DNA of 64,000 nucleotides from Pseudomonadales bacterium (GTDB taxonomy: Bacteria > Pseudomonadota > Gammaproteobacteria > Pseudomonadales > Pseudohongiellaceae), in assembly GCA_024234395.1 (NCBI GenBank), contig JACKOH010000001.1, positions 1,631,001-1,695,000 on the forward strand, given 5' to 3'. Made by a program: the position numbers and the translations under genes. Below are positions 52,757-62,247 of this stretch, piece by piece (the stretch's first letter is position 1; each line of letters opens with the position of its first letter). The notes under the pieces were generated by a model that ran no database searches, was not told the DNA's origin, and saw nothing but the letters and a program-made list of their open reading frames with translations.

Positions 52757-54319
52757 CTAACCTGACTGCTCACTCTGCATCCGCATATTGATCATGCGCA
52801 TGGTCGCCTTGATGGCCGCCAGCACCTGGTTGGAATCCACGCCGCGCGTCTTGATCTTGCGCCCGTCCATTCCCCAGGTGATGATGGCTTCAGTCAGCGC
52901 ATTGGTATCACCCCCGCGGGGGATATGCACTTCAAAATCCACCAGCTCCGGCATCCTGAAATTGCGCTCGTCGAGAATCTTGCGGATGGCATTGATGAAG
53001 GCGGCAAAACCGCCATTACCGGAACCCGAGCTGTGGTATTCCTCGCCCTCGATGTCCAACCGGATACTGGCGGTACTTTCCACGTCCAGGCCGCTGCTCA
53101 CGTAACAGTTCTTCAGATTGATCAGGTGAACTTCACGGCTTTCCATGACATCGGCAATGATGAAAGGCAGGTCTTCCGGGGTAATGATCTGCTTGGAGTC
53201 ACCCAGTTTGACAATTCGTTCCAGAACCTTGGCCTGCTCCTCTTCACTGAGATTCAAACCCAGTTCCTCCAGGTTATTGATCAGCGATGCCTTTCCGCTC
53301 ATCTTGCCCAGCGCATAGGTCCGCTTCCGGTCGAACCGTTCCGGTCGCAGCTCGGTGACGTAGAGATTGCCCTTGAGATCACCGTCGGCATGAATGCCGG
53401 CAGTCTGGGTGAAAACATCGGCACCCACGACCGGGGTGTTGGCCGCAATCCATTTACCGGAAAAATTCTCCACCATCCGGCTCAGCGTAACGATCCTGGT
53501 TTCATCTATGGACAGTGACATGCCCAGTTTGTCTTTCAAGGCCACGGCAACTTCTGCCAGCGAGGCATTACCCGCCCGTTCTCCCAGACAGTTTACCGTG
53601 CAGTGCACGTTATTGATTCCGGCGCGAACCGCTGCCAGCACATTGGCGGTAGCCAGGCCGTAATCGTTGTGGGGGTGAAAGTCGAATTCCAGATCCGGAA
53701 ATTCAGCCAGCATGATCTGTAATGCCGCACTGACCTCCCCGGGATCCATGACACCCAGGGTGTCCGGCAACATGAAATGGCGGATGCCCAGTGAACCGGT
53801 TCGCTCCAGCAGGCCAAACACGTAGTCGCGGCTGTCCGCGTAACCGTTGGACCAGTCCTCCAGGTACATGTTGCACTGCAGGTTCTGGCTATGGGCGTAT
53901 TCCACGGTCCTGGCGATATCGTCGGCATGCACCTCCAGGGTCTTGCCCAGCTGTTCCCGGCAATGCTTTTCGCTACCCTTGGACAACAGGTTGATTACTC
54001 TGCCGCCGGCGGCCCGGATCCAGTCCACGCTGCGCCGGTGATCCACGAACCCTAGCACCTCGACACGCTGCTCATAACCTTCGCGGGACGCCCACTGGTT
54101 GATCTGGGCAACCGCCTGCTTTTCCCCTTCCGAAACACAGGCCGAAGCCACTTCGATGCGATCCACTTTCAGGGACTGCAACAGGGCCCGGGCAATATTC
54201 AGCTTTTCATTGGCGGCAAATGACACACCCTGGGTCTGTTCACCATCCCGCAGGGTGGTATCCATGATAGCTATGTGGCGCCCGGTTCCTGCCGGAGCGG
54301 TGGTATCAGATTGGCTCAT
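52757..54319 (-). CDS. 2-isopropylmalate/citramalate synthase family protein
   Basis: 520 aa from the ATG at 54319. DRE-TIM motifs are visible: IMDTTLRDGEQTQGVSFA, FDFHPHNDYGLATANVLAAVRAG and CLGERAGNASL, with a C-terminal regulatory domain (LDIEGEEYHSSGSGNGGFAAFINAIRKIL). The sequence is closer in style to the LeuA-like form of Bacteroidetes and to CimA than to the 556-aa LeuA at 17110-18780. It could make citramalate for isoleucine, or isopropylmalate. Preceding pntAA on the opposite strand. Substrate not decidable here. Confidence 0.8.
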   Translation of the reverse strand: MSQSDTTAPAGTGRHIAIMDTTLRDGEQTQGVSFAANEKLNIARALLQSLKVDRIEVASACVSEGEKQAVAQINQWASREGYEQRVEVLGFVDHRRSVDWIRAAGGRVINLLSKGSEKHCREQLGKTLEVHADDIARTVEYAHSQNLQCNMYLEDWSNGYADSRDYVFGLLERTGSLGIRHFMLPDTLGVMDPGEVSAALQIMLAEFPDLEFDFHPHNDYGLATANVLAAVRAGINNVHCTVNCLGERAGNASLAEVAVALKDKLGMSLSIDETRIVTLSRMVENFSGKWIAANTPVVGADVFTQTAGIHADGDLKGNLYVTELRPERFDRKRTYALGKMSGKASLINNLEELGLNLSEEEQAKVLERIVKLGDSKQIITPEDLPFIIADVMESREVHLINLKNCYVSSGLDVESTASIRLDIEGEEYHSSGSGNGGFAAFINAIRKILDERNFRMPELVDFEVHIPRGGDTNALTEAIITWGMDGRKIKTRGVDSNQVLAAIKATMRMINMRMQSEQSG

Positions 54320-54593
54320 AGTCTTGTCTGCCTGGCTGGTGACGAACCTGTCGCTTCGCAACAGGCTAGCGGGCCGGAAAAATCGCAAAATAAAGGGCGC
54401 TGATTCTACCAGCAAAACCACCAGTCTGGAAAACCACAGCGGCAGGCTGGCCGCTCCCCCATCTCACGCCATCCGCTTCGCTCAGGGTTCCCGTTGATCG
54501 AATCCGACTCGTGATGTGGGAGAAACCCAGGATCAGGACCACCGAAAGTGACATTCTCCAGTGACATTGTCGCCGCTGGACAGCCCGCCGTCA

Positions 54594-54622
54594 TTCAATT
54601 GTCCGGCGGTTCCGTATATACT
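54594..54622 (+). promoter_or_regulatory. Possible pnt operon promoter
   Basis: TTCAAT (54594-54599) and TATACT (54617-54622) with 17-bp spacing, ~38 bp before the pntAA ATG. The -35 is weak. Two copies of agtgacatt lie 13 bp apart just upstream (~54546-54568). Confidence 0.4.
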
Positions 54623-54659
54623 CCGCGCTTTATCCGCAATTGATCGCCAGGAGTGGTTT

Positions 54660-55802
54660 ATGCCTATAAAAATCGGAGTCCCGACAGAGATTCGGGATGG
54701 CGAGCAGCGTGTGGCGCTGGTGCCGGATGTCGTCAAACGACTGGCCGGACCGGAGGTACAGATCGCTATTCAATCCGGGGCCGGGGAAGCGGCCGGCTGG
54801 AGTGATGCAGATTACCAGGAGGCCAGTGTCATCGGCGACAGTGCGCAACTGCTTGGCGAATCCGACATCACGTTGATGGTCAATCCCATCACCAGTGACC
54901 AGATCGACAAGCTCAAAGACGGCTCAGTACTGGTCGGCTACCTAAACCCCTTCTCGGATCTGGAGCGCTTCGACAAGCTGGCCGGCAAGAACATCAGTGC
55001 GTTCTCCATGGAAATGATTCCACGGATCACCCGGGCCCAGGCCATGGACGCCCTCTCCTCGCAGGCCGCCATCGCCGGCTATAAGGCGGTACTGATGGCA
55101 GCCAGTCTGCTCGGCAAGTTCTTCCCCATGCTTACCACCGCGGTCGGTACCGTCAGACCATCCAAGGTACTGGTGATCGGCGCCGGGGTGGCCGGCTTGC
55201 AGGCCATCGCCACGGCCCGCCGGCTCGGAGCGGTGGTGGAGGGTTACGATGTGCGTGCCGCGGTAAAAGAACAGGTTGAATCCCTGGGTGCCAAGTTCGT
55301 GGATGTGGGCATCAAGGCGGAAGGCAGTGGCGGCTACGCCCGCGAACTGACCGACGAAGAAAAGCAGCAACAACAGGATGTACTGGCACAGCATATCGCT
55401 GCCGCCGATGTGGTGATAACCACCGCGGCGATTCCCGGACGTCCCTCACCGCGGATTATTTCCACCGCCATGGTCGACGCCATGCGCGGCGGTTCGGTGG
55501 TACTCGATCTGGCGGCCGAAGGCGGTGGCAACTGCGAACTGACGCGGGCCGGCGAGACCGTCATTCATAACCGGGTCAAGATTTACGGTCCGGTCAATGT
55601 GCCCAGTACCGTCAGCAATCACGCCAGTGAACTTTACGCCAAGAACCTGCTTAACTTCCTGGAACTGCTGATTCAGGAGGGGCAGATCAACATCAACCTG
55701 GATGATCAGATCATCAACGACAGCCTGTTGACCCATGGGGGGAAAATCCATCATCCCACTCTGCAGGAAAGAATGAACAAAAACCAAGGAGCAGAATCAT
55801 GA
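54660..55802 (+). CDS. pntAA: NAD(P) transhydrogenase subunit alpha part 1
   Basis: 380 aa from the ATG at 54660 with AGGAG 6 nt upstream. Contains the domain I Rossmann fold (VLVIGAGVAGLQAIATARRLG) and the alanine-dehydrogenase-like start (IGVPTEIRDGEQRVALVPD). The enzyme couples hydride transfer between NADH and NADP to proton flow. The alpha subunit is split in two genes here; the soluble part ends with ATGA overlapping the next gene. Confidence 0.95.
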   Translation: MPIKIGVPTEIRDGEQRVALVPDVVKRLAGPEVQIAIQSGAGEAAGWSDADYQEASVIGDSAQLLGESDITLMVNPITSDQIDKLKDGSVLVGYLNPFSDLERFDKLAGKNISAFSMEMIPRITRAQAMDALSSQAAIAGYKAVLMAASLLGKFFPMLTTAVGTVRPSKVLVIGAGVAGLQAIATARRLGAVVEGYDVRAAVKEQVESLGAKFVDVGIKAEGSGGYARELTDEEKQQQQDVLAQHIAAADVVITTAAIPGRPSPRIISTAMVDAMRGGSVVLDLAAEGGGNCELTRAGETVIHNRVKIYGPVNVPSTVSNHASELYAKNLLNFLELLIQEGQININLDDQIINDSLLTHGGKIHHPTLQERMNKNQGAES

Positions 55803-56104
55803 TTGAAGGATTGGCTGCCCTCTATATTTTCATGCTGGCGGGCTTTACAGGCTATGAAATTATCAGTCGGGTCCCCGTGATACTTCACACACCGCTGATG
55901 TCCGGTTCCAACTTCGTGCACGGCATCGTGCTGGTGGGTGCCATGTTCGCCCTGGGCATCGCCGAGACTCCGGCGGAACAAATCATCGGTTTCATCGCCG
56001 TGCTGCTGGGCGCCGGTAACGCTGTAGGTGGCTATGTGGTCACCGAACGCATGCTGGAGATGTTCAAGTCCAGTCGCAAGGACAACAGTGGGGAGGGCCG
56101 CTAA
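55799..56104 (+). CDS. pntAB: NAD(P) transhydrogenase subunit alpha part 2 (membrane)
   Basis: 101 aa with about three membrane spans (MIEGLAALYIFMLAGFTGYEIIS, HGIVLVGAMFALG, IIGFIAVLLGAGNAVGGYVV). Second half of the split alpha subunit, in a 4-bp ATGA overlap with pntAA. It ends at 56104, and pntB begins with the next base. Confidence 0.93.
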   Translation: MIEGLAALYIFMLAGFTGYEIISRVPVILHTPLMSGSNFVHGIVLVGAMFALGIAETPAEQIIGFIAVLLGAGNAVGGYVVTERMLEMFKSSRKDNSGEGR

Positions 56105-57526
56105 ATGGAACTCTTCATCCAGATTTTCTACTTTGTTGCTGCGGTCCTGTTCATCTTGGGACTCAAGCAGATGAGCTCACCGGTGACAGCCCGTCGCGGC
56201 ATCATCTGGGCCGGCGTCGGTATGGTCCTGGCGACCCTGGTGACCTTCCTGGCACCGGAAATCACCGATACCGGCCAGGCCAATACCAACCTGGTCCTGA
56301 TTATTTTGGCCATCGCCCTGGGCGGTGGCTACGCCTGGTGGAGCGGCAAGAGGGTCGCCATGACCGATATGCCGCAGATGATCGCCATGTACAACGGCAT
56401 GGGCGGCGGCGCCGCTGCCACCATTGCGGCAGTGGAACTGCTGAAGGCCACCGGTGAGGTGGAGCACGGACTGGCCAGCTCGGTACCGGACGCGCTGGGC
56501 GCAGATGTGGCAATTCTGGGTATTCTCGGCGCCATCATCGGTACTATTTCGTTCAGCGGCAGCATCATTGCCTGGGCCAAACTGGACGGGCGACTCAATC
56601 GCAGCCGCCTGCTGCCGGGCCAGCACCTGATCAATGCCGCCGTGGCGCTGGCGACCCTGGCGTTCACGGTTGCCATTTATTTCGCCACTGATCTGACCCC
56701 GATCATCATCTTCTACGTGCTGGCACTGGTGCTCGGTATCTTTATTACCGTACCGGTGGGCGGTGCCGACATGCCGGTGATCATCTCCCTGTTCAACGCC
56801 CTCACCGGTCTCGCCGTCGGTTTTGAAGGCTATGTGCTGGGCAATGCCGCCATGATCATCGCCGGCATCGTGGTAGGTTCCGCGGGCAGCCTGCTGACCC
56901 ATCTGATGGCGGTAGCCATGAACCGCTCCGTCGCCAATGTCTTTTTCGCCGGCGTCGGCACCGATAGCGGTGCGGCGGCTACCGGTGAGCAGGGGGAAAT
57001 GAAAGAAATCAAAGCCCAGGATGCCGGTATCCTGATGGCGTTTGCCGACCAGGTGGTGATCATTCCCGGTTACGGCATGGCAGTGGCCCAGGCCCAGCAC
57101 AAGATCTGGGAACTGACCCAGTTACTTACCGACAAAGGCGTTTCGGTCAAGTTTGCCATTCACCCGGTGGCAGGTCGGATGCCCGGTCACATGAATGTGC
57201 TGCTGGCCGAAGCCGGCGTTCCCTATGACATGATCTATGACATGGAAGACATCAATGCCGACTTCAAGAAAACCACCGTCAGCCTGGTGATCGGCGCCAA
57301 TGACGTGGTCAATCCGTCGGCCAAGAACGATACCAGCAGTCCGCTGTACGGAATGCCGATTCTGAATGCCATGGACAGCGCAAACGTCATCGTCATCAAG
57401 CGGGGCCGCGGGGCCGGTTTCTCCGGGGTGGAAAACCCGCTGTTTTTTGCCGACAACACGCGGATGCTGTTCGGCGACGGACAGAAGGCTGCTAACGAAC
57501 TGATTCACGCCGTCAAGGAACTTTGA
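56105..57526 (+). CDS. pntB: NAD(P) transhydrogenase subunit beta
   Basis: 473 aa. The N-terminal two thirds are membrane spans (domain II); the C-terminal part is the NADP-binding domain III with VIIPGYGMAVAQAQHK, HPVAGRMPGHMNVLLAEA and VIKRGRGAGFSGVENPLF. Together with the two alpha parts it makes a proton-pumping transhydrogenase, the main source of NADPH balance in many aerobes. Confidence 0.96.
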   Translation: MELFIQIFYFVAAVLFILGLKQMSSPVTARRGIIWAGVGMVLATLVTFLAPEITDTGQANTNLVLIILAIALGGGYAWWSGKRVAMTDMPQMIAMYNGMGGGAAATIAAVELLKATGEVEHGLASSVPDALGADVAILGILGAIIGTISFSGSIIAWAKLDGRLNRSRLLPGQHLINAAVALATLAFTVAIYFATDLTPIIIFYVLALVLGIFITVPVGGADMPVIISLFNALTGLAVGFEGYVLGNAAMIIAGIVVGSAGSLLTHLMAVAMNRSVANVFFAGVGTDSGAAATGEQGEMKEIKAQDAGILMAFADQVVIIPGYGMAVAQAQHKIWELTQLLTDKGVSVKFAIHPVAGRMPGHMNVLLAEAGVPYDMIYDMEDINADFKKTTVSLVIGANDVVNPSAKNDTSSPLYGMPILNAMDSANVIVIKRGRGAGFSGVENPLFFADNTRMLFGDGQKAANELIHAVKEL

Positions 57527-57533
57527 GCCGGTC

Positions 57534-58028
57534 TTGTCCATAACTATCGACAGTATCGACCTGCCGGCGCTGCCCGGCGCCGGCCTGTTCCGCCGCCTGG
57601 CAGCGCTGCTTTACGATGGCTTCCTGGTAGTGGCGATCTGGATGCTGGTGGGATTGATATTGCAGATAATATTCGGCACCGACACCAACCACCTGGAAAA
57701 CGGCGTGGTGGAAACGGATCCGGTGCTGGGCAGGATTCTGTTTGCCGCCATGCTGCTGTCGGCCACCGGTTTTTATGTGTGGTTCTGGTGCAAGAGTGGC
57801 CAGACCCTGGGGATGCTGGCCTGGCGCCTGCGGGTTCAGGACCTGCAGGGCAATCTGCTGACCCCGGGCCGTGCCCTGCTGCGCCTGCTGCTGGCCTGGC
57901 CGTCTTTCTTTCTGTTCGGTGCCGGATATCTGTGGGTGCTGGTCGACCGGGACCACACCGCGGTGCACGACCGCCTGTCCGGAACCCGCGTGGTGTTACT
58001 GCCCAAGGAATTTCAACCGCTGAAATAA
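57534..58028 (+). CDS. RDD-family membrane protein
   Basis: 164 aa from a TTG start; RBS weak, so the start is not certain. The family segment RRLAALLYDGFLVVAIWML at ~17-36 carries the arginine and Asp, and three spans follow (LFAAMLLSATGFYVWFWCK; LLLAWPSFFLFGAGYLWVL). A late DRDHTAVHDRLSGTRVV is typical. Function unknown; some are antiporter components. It begins 7 bp after pntB, and ends 2 bp before the convergent usher stop. Confidence 0.8.
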   Translation: MSITIDSIDLPALPGAGLFRRLAALLYDGFLVVAIWMLVGLILQIIFGTDTNHLENGVVETDPVLGRILFAAMLLSATGFYVWFWCKSGQTLGMLAWRLRVQDLQGNLLTPGRALLRLLLAWPSFFLFGAGYLWVLVDRDHTAVHDRLSGTRVVLLPKEFQPLK

Positions 58029-58030
58029 AG

Positions 58031-60670
58031 TTACGGAACCAGCAGATCCTGCTCGAACAGGAACGCGTCGGTAATCCTCACCTCGATGGCTGACAGGCGC
58101 TCACCGTTTTCATAAGCCACCACATAGTATTTCCCAGGCGCCAGTGCATCAGCCCGGTAGAGTCCATACCGATCAGTATAGACCTCACCAACCTGGCGAC
58201 CGGCAGCATTGAGAATCGACAGTTGCAGACCGGTTACGTTCTCACCGTCGACATTGCGGACACGGCCGGAAATGGCGTAGCGGGCCTCCAGCAACAGCGG
58301 TACTTCTGTGGATGCTCCGGCCTCCAGTCGCACCCAGTAGTCCTGGTTGTCACCCGGCATCAATTCGATCGGGAGGAATCGGGAGTCGATGGAAATCTTG
58401 TGCAGGCCGGGTTCCAGACCATCCAGATAATAACGCCCCGCTTCCACCAGGGCCGTATAACTGTCTCCGTCTATGACCAGCTCTATCCGATCGACATTGT
58501 CAGCGGAAGCAACTCGTCGACCACCCAGCAGAACCTCCCCGGTCAGCGAGGCGCTGCTCAGAGAGCCAAAGGAACTGTCGGCCGGAACAATACGACTCTG
58601 CGCCACGGCAAAATCCAATGTCATATGCCATTGCAAATACAGCTCTTCTTCCTGTTCGTCCTCATAAATACCGACGTCGTAACCTCCTTTGGCAAGACGC
58701 AGACGGGAATTAAAGCCGGGTAACAGGCGGGATTCCCAGTCCACGTTATAGCCGAACCGGCTGCCATTGGCGACCAGACCCAGCTGTACGCGACCCAGCA
58801 ACTCATTCTCCGAATAGTGGACCACGCCAAGTTCCGTGCGATCGCTCAACGATTGACCGGTCCGGTAGTTGGCATAGTATTCCTGGCCGCGGCCATCGCG
58901 TTGCCGATAGTCGACCAGGTGCCGATTGCTTTCGTAGGCGTAGCGTGCCGTCGCCAGGCGCGAGAGACTGTAGCGACTGTCCAGGCGATAATCACCCTGG
59001 ATATTCGGGTAAGCGGACAGGGAAAAATTACGGCGGTTGCTCCAACTGGCGCTGGGCAGCACAAAACTTTCGCTGGCAAAACTTGCGTTGACATCCCTAC
59101 CCACCAGGCCCAGGGTCAGCTGATCATTAATATCATAACGGTAGTTGAGATAACGGGACCATTGACGCCTCTGCTGGTCAGGATCGAGCAGACCGGTCAT
59201 TTCATATTCGCGGGCTCGAAAATCGAACGACCAGGGACCACTGCCTCCCTCCAGGTCGAGACCCACGGCGTCGCGATCAAAGCTGGACGCATAACCCAGC
59301 GAAGCAAACCAGTTACTGAAAAGCGCCATCGACAGAGCCGCTTCGTTGCCCTGCAGGCCTCCCACCCGCTGACTGCCCAACTCGACGGTCAGATCCTCGG
59401 TAAGGCCATAACGCCACTGGCCGGCTACCGCCGAACCCTGCGACCCGTACTGATCATCCAGGGGATTGCCCTGCGCGCCCAGAGTAGCGAACAGGGTATG
59501 TTGGCCGCCCGCAAGCAGTTCTATACCGCTGCGGCGGGAAAAGTTCTGTGAATCCAGCAACGTCCCCGAGCTGCGATCGAGAATGTAGACCATGACCTCC
59601 GAATAGCCGCGGGTCGGCAGCTCCACATTCAGAAAATCGTAACTGCCATCAAGCCGGACCCGGGTCCTGGCCACGATTCCGCCGTCCACACGCAGTTCCG
59701 CGACCGAACCCGGCGTCGCCACGCCTTCGATATTGCGAATGCCGTTGGCAATGCCGCGGTTGCGATTGGGGCCGCTGATCGCCCGATAGCTGGAGCGGGG
59801 AATGGGTGAGGTACTGTACAGCATCTGCACCCCGGTCTGTTCCACGGTCGGCAACAACGGGTGCAGCGAGAAATCCGTGTTCCCTATCAGGGTCTGAGTA
59901 TTCTGGTAATCACGGCTCCAGTAATATTCGAATGGCCGGGCGTTGCCCTGTTCGTCCTGCTGTACACGGAAGCGCCAGGTACCCCCTGCCAGATTACCGG
60001 CGGCAAAATAGTCGCCCATCCAGCCATCGAAATTGCTGGAACTGACATAATTCAGATCGGCGCGCAGATTCCGAAGCGATGCTGACGGCGGTTCAAATTG
60101 AGGGGTCGGTGACTGGGCCTGAACTGCCTGCCGGAACTCGGGCCGGTTCCAGGGCAGTTCCAGGAATATGGCATAACTGGTCTGATCAAAGCGGGCCGCG
60201 ATCAACAACTGTTCAGTCAGCGCCGACTGCTGCACCATTACCTGGCCGTCGATGATACGCAGATCAGTCGGGTCCAGAGTTGCCTGACCGCCGGGCGTAT
60301 TGAGACGGATTCCGTTTCCGGTGGTTGCCGTGGCATCGCTGCTGATACTGATGGATGCGGCATCCATGATCGTGGCCAGCGGCAACAGGTATTGTTCGCC
60401 GTCGAACAGGCCGGTGATGGCAGGTTGTTCACTGCCATCCACGTAGAGGCCGATCAGCTGTCGTGTATAGGTAGGTTCACTGGTTGCGGCAGTTGGAACA
60501 TCACCGGCTGGCAGGCTGTCAAATCCCCTTAATTGCGCCTGACTGATCTGAAGGAGATCAAAATCCTCCAGTTGTGCCAGCAGGTTTACCGGGTCCGCAG
60601 GCCAGACCACCGCGGGGGCGACCAGCCCCCACAGTAATATCAGTGTGAAGCTGATCGGCCTGCGGTACAT
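58031..60670 (-). CDS. Outer-membrane usher-like protein of a divergent chaperone-usher pilus
   Basis: 879 aa with a Sec signal (SFTLILLWGLVAPAVVWPAD). The middle part is a long beta-barrel-type sequence with alternating aromatic residues (PFEYYWSRDYQNTQTLIGN, RQWSRYLNYRYDINDQLTLGL); a plug-like part with VRLDGSYDFLNVELPTRGYSEV; and C-terminal carboxypeptidase-regulatory-like domains (SGRVRNVDGENVTGLQLSI). This matches alternative ushers such as those of CS1-type pili, but similarity to classical FimD is low. It lies 5 bp after the chaperone gene. Confidence 0.65.
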   Translation of the reverse strand: MYRRPISFTLILLWGLVAPAVVWPADPVNLLAQLEDFDLLQISQAQLRGFDSLPAGDVPTAATSEPTYTRQLIGLYVDGSEQPAITGLFDGEQYLLPLATIMDAASISISSDATATTGNGIRLNTPGGQATLDPTDLRIIDGQVMVQQSALTEQLLIAARFDQTSYAIFLELPWNRPEFRQAVQAQSPTPQFEPPSASLRNLRADLNYVSSSNFDGWMGDYFAAGNLAGGTWRFRVQQDEQGNARPFEYYWSRDYQNTQTLIGNTDFSLHPLLPTVEQTGVQMLYSTSPIPRSSYRAISGPNRNRGIANGIRNIEGVATPGSVAELRVDGGIVARTRVRLDGSYDFLNVELPTRGYSEVMVYILDRSSGTLLDSQNFSRRSGIELLAGGQHTLFATLGAQGNPLDDQYGSQGSAVAGQWRYGLTEDLTVELGSQRVGGLQGNEAALSMALFSNWFASLGYASSFDRDAVGLDLEGGSGPWSFDFRAREYEMTGLLDPDQQRRQWSRYLNYRYDINDQLTLGLVGRDVNASFASESFVLPSASWSNRRNFSLSAYPNIQGDYRLDSRYSLSRLATARYAYESNRHLVDYRQRDGRGQEYYANYRTGQSLSDRTELGVVHYSENELLGRVQLGLVANGSRFGYNVDWESRLLPGFNSRLRLAKGGYDVGIYEDEQEEELYLQWHMTLDFAVAQSRIVPADSSFGSLSSASLTGEVLLGGRRVASADNVDRIELVIDGDSYTALVEAGRYYLDGLEPGLHKISIDSRFLPIELMPGDNQDYWVRLEAGASTEVPLLLEARYAISGRVRNVDGENVTGLQLSILNAAGRQVGEVYTDRYGLYRADALAPGKYYVVAYENGERLSAIEVRITDAFLFEQDLLVP

Positions 60671-60675
60671 GTTTG

Positions 60676-61560
60676 TCAGGTATCGGGTTGAACCAGTTCC
60701 AGTGATTCGTTAATTCGCAGGCCGGCGACCTCGCCATCGAGTACTACCCGGTATTTCCCCGGCATCCCCAGCGGCAGTGACAACGCGATATCCCGTCGAT
60801 TCTCGGGAAGTACCACCGTTGTCGGGAGAGTTCCGATGACAAAGCCTTCCGGTTCTGTCAGCTGATTCACAGCACGGCGTAACAGGCTCAGGGCCTGTTC
60901 ATCTCCCGGGTACTCAGCAAGGCGCCAGATGCCATAGTTGCCGTTGAGTCGAACATGGGCGTTTCCGGTATTGGCAATATCCAGAAATACCCTGTTGTTG
61001 TCCCGGTCAACCTTGATCCCGTTAAATTCGGCACGCGCCAGTCGCTCACCTACGTGAGCATATATCGGCAGACCGTAGCGCATCTTCATCCGGATGCGAT
61101 CCGGTTCGGTGGGTGGAGCGGGTGGAAGTTTTTCCTCCAAGAACAACATGGCCCGGTATTCACCCGCCAGTGGCTTCAGGCGCGGCATGATGGCCCAGCG
61201 GATAGTCTGGGGAGAACCGGGCGGAATTTTCACCTGCAGCGGATTGATGACGATCCATTGATCGAGCGATATCTCCGATGGCGGAATGATTCGTAACTGA
61301 TTGTTCTCGTCAAGATCCCAGTGACTGACTGAAAGCGAAACAGTGATCTCCTGATCACTGAGATTCTGAATCATCAATGACTGGGTATCACCACCCCGTT
61401 CATCGAATGTCACTTCATAGCGATCCGGTGAAATTCCCATGCGGGCGGCCGGTTGGGCACCAGCGGAGACGCCCACGCCAAGAAGAAATAATGTCGTCAG
61501 GGTCAGACTAAGGTCGTGGAACTGGTTGTGCAGCCTGGACCGGTAAAACTTGTTATTCAT
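60676..61560 (-). CDS. Periplasmic pilus chaperone (PapD-like)
   Basis: 294 aa from the ATG at 61560, with GAGGA ~6 nt upstream; a TTG 24 bp earlier is possible. Signal peptide around residues 18-35 (LTLTTLFLLGVGVSAGAQP). The two Ig-like domains show the chaperone pattern: GISPDRYEVTFDERGGD, VINPLQVKIPPGSPQTIRW and AGEYRAMLFLEEKLPP. It carries pilin subunits to the usher. Coupled to the upstream gene by ATGA and followed by the usher gene. Confidence 0.78.
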   Translation of the reverse strand: MNNKFYRSRLHNQFHDLSLTLTTLFLLGVGVSAGAQPAARMGISPDRYEVTFDERGGDTQSLMIQNLSDQEITVSLSVSHWDLDENNQLRIIPPSEISLDQWIVINPLQVKIPPGSPQTIRWAIMPRLKPLAGEYRAMLFLEEKLPPAPPTEPDRIRMKMRYGLPIYAHVGERLARAEFNGIKVDRDNNRVFLDIANTGNAHVRLNGNYGIWRLAEYPGDEQALSLLRRAVNQLTEPEGFVIGTLPTTVVLPENRRDIALSLPLGMPGKYRVVLDGEVAGLRINESLELVQPDT

Positions 61561-62192
61561 AAATGTCCTCGAATATTCACGCAAACATTCAGGTCAGCCC
61601 GGTGCACGCCGGCACGGGCCAGTTTCTGGATATCAGAAAAAGTAAATTCCAGGTTGCCACGGAGCGTTTTGAGGGAATTGGACCCACCCCACCAGACATC
61701 GTGTAGCATTCCTTCCTGCACGTCGAGAGTGACCGAGGAGACACTGCCCTCGATCACATGTACCGCTTCTCCGGAGGAGACGGTCAGGATCACTTCAACA
61801 CGCAAGTCATCTTTGTCACGAAACTCGTACAGTCCCCGGGGAAAATTTGCTTCCCAGATGTTGGGCAGTTTACGGTCGAATCTAACCAGCCCCAGCCCGT
61901 CCAGGGGGAAATCGGATTCATCCAGGCCCTCTGCAACCAGCACACCATTGCGATTGACCGCGGTCAAAGCAGGGCCAGTACCGAGGCTGCGCGATTGCTC
62001 CGACTGATTGTTGCCAGCCAGTTCCTTGGTTCGCACATCCTGCAGCAGCAAAGCGCCTCCTCGGGTACGGGAAAATTCCACCGGCACCCCGTCGCTGTCA
62101 CAACTCTGGGCGTTGATTCCGTGGCTGAAAACCAAGAAGTACGCCAGCGCAAAGGCGGCTGGCGTTCTTCTTTTGTATTGAACTCGTATCAC
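61557..62192 (-). CDS. Putative minor pilus subunit
   Basis: 211 aa from a GTG start. Sec signal (ALAYFLVFSHGINAQS), then QSCDSDGVPVEFSR with a cysteine early and another near the end (LNVCVNIRGHL), a pattern compatible with an Ig-like pilin disulfide. The last strand-like segment could be the donor strand acceptor. No database family recognised. It lies between the pilin-like gene and the chaperone, with an ATGA overlap, so a minor or tip subunit is likely. Confidence 0.55.
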   Translation of the reverse strand: MIRVQYKRRTPAAFALAYFLVFSHGINAQSCDSDGVPVEFSRTRGGALLLQDVRTKELAGNNQSEQSRSLGTGPALTAVNRNGVLVAEGLDESDFPLDGLGLVRFDRKLPNIWEANFPRGLYEFRDKDDLRVEVILTVSSGEAVHVIEGSVSSVTLDVQEGMLHDVWWGGSNSLKTLRGNLEFTFSDIQKLARAGVHRADLNVCVNIRGHL

Positions 62193-62247
62193 GCGTTACC
62201 CAGTCAACTGCTTAGAATCGGTTGCGAACGAGGTGCTCCGGATGGTC

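Noticed and set aside
52461..52760. 99-codon frame crossing the long palindrome
   Set aside because: The frame is arginine/serine-rich and forced by the palindrome; no ribosome-binding site and no conserved features.
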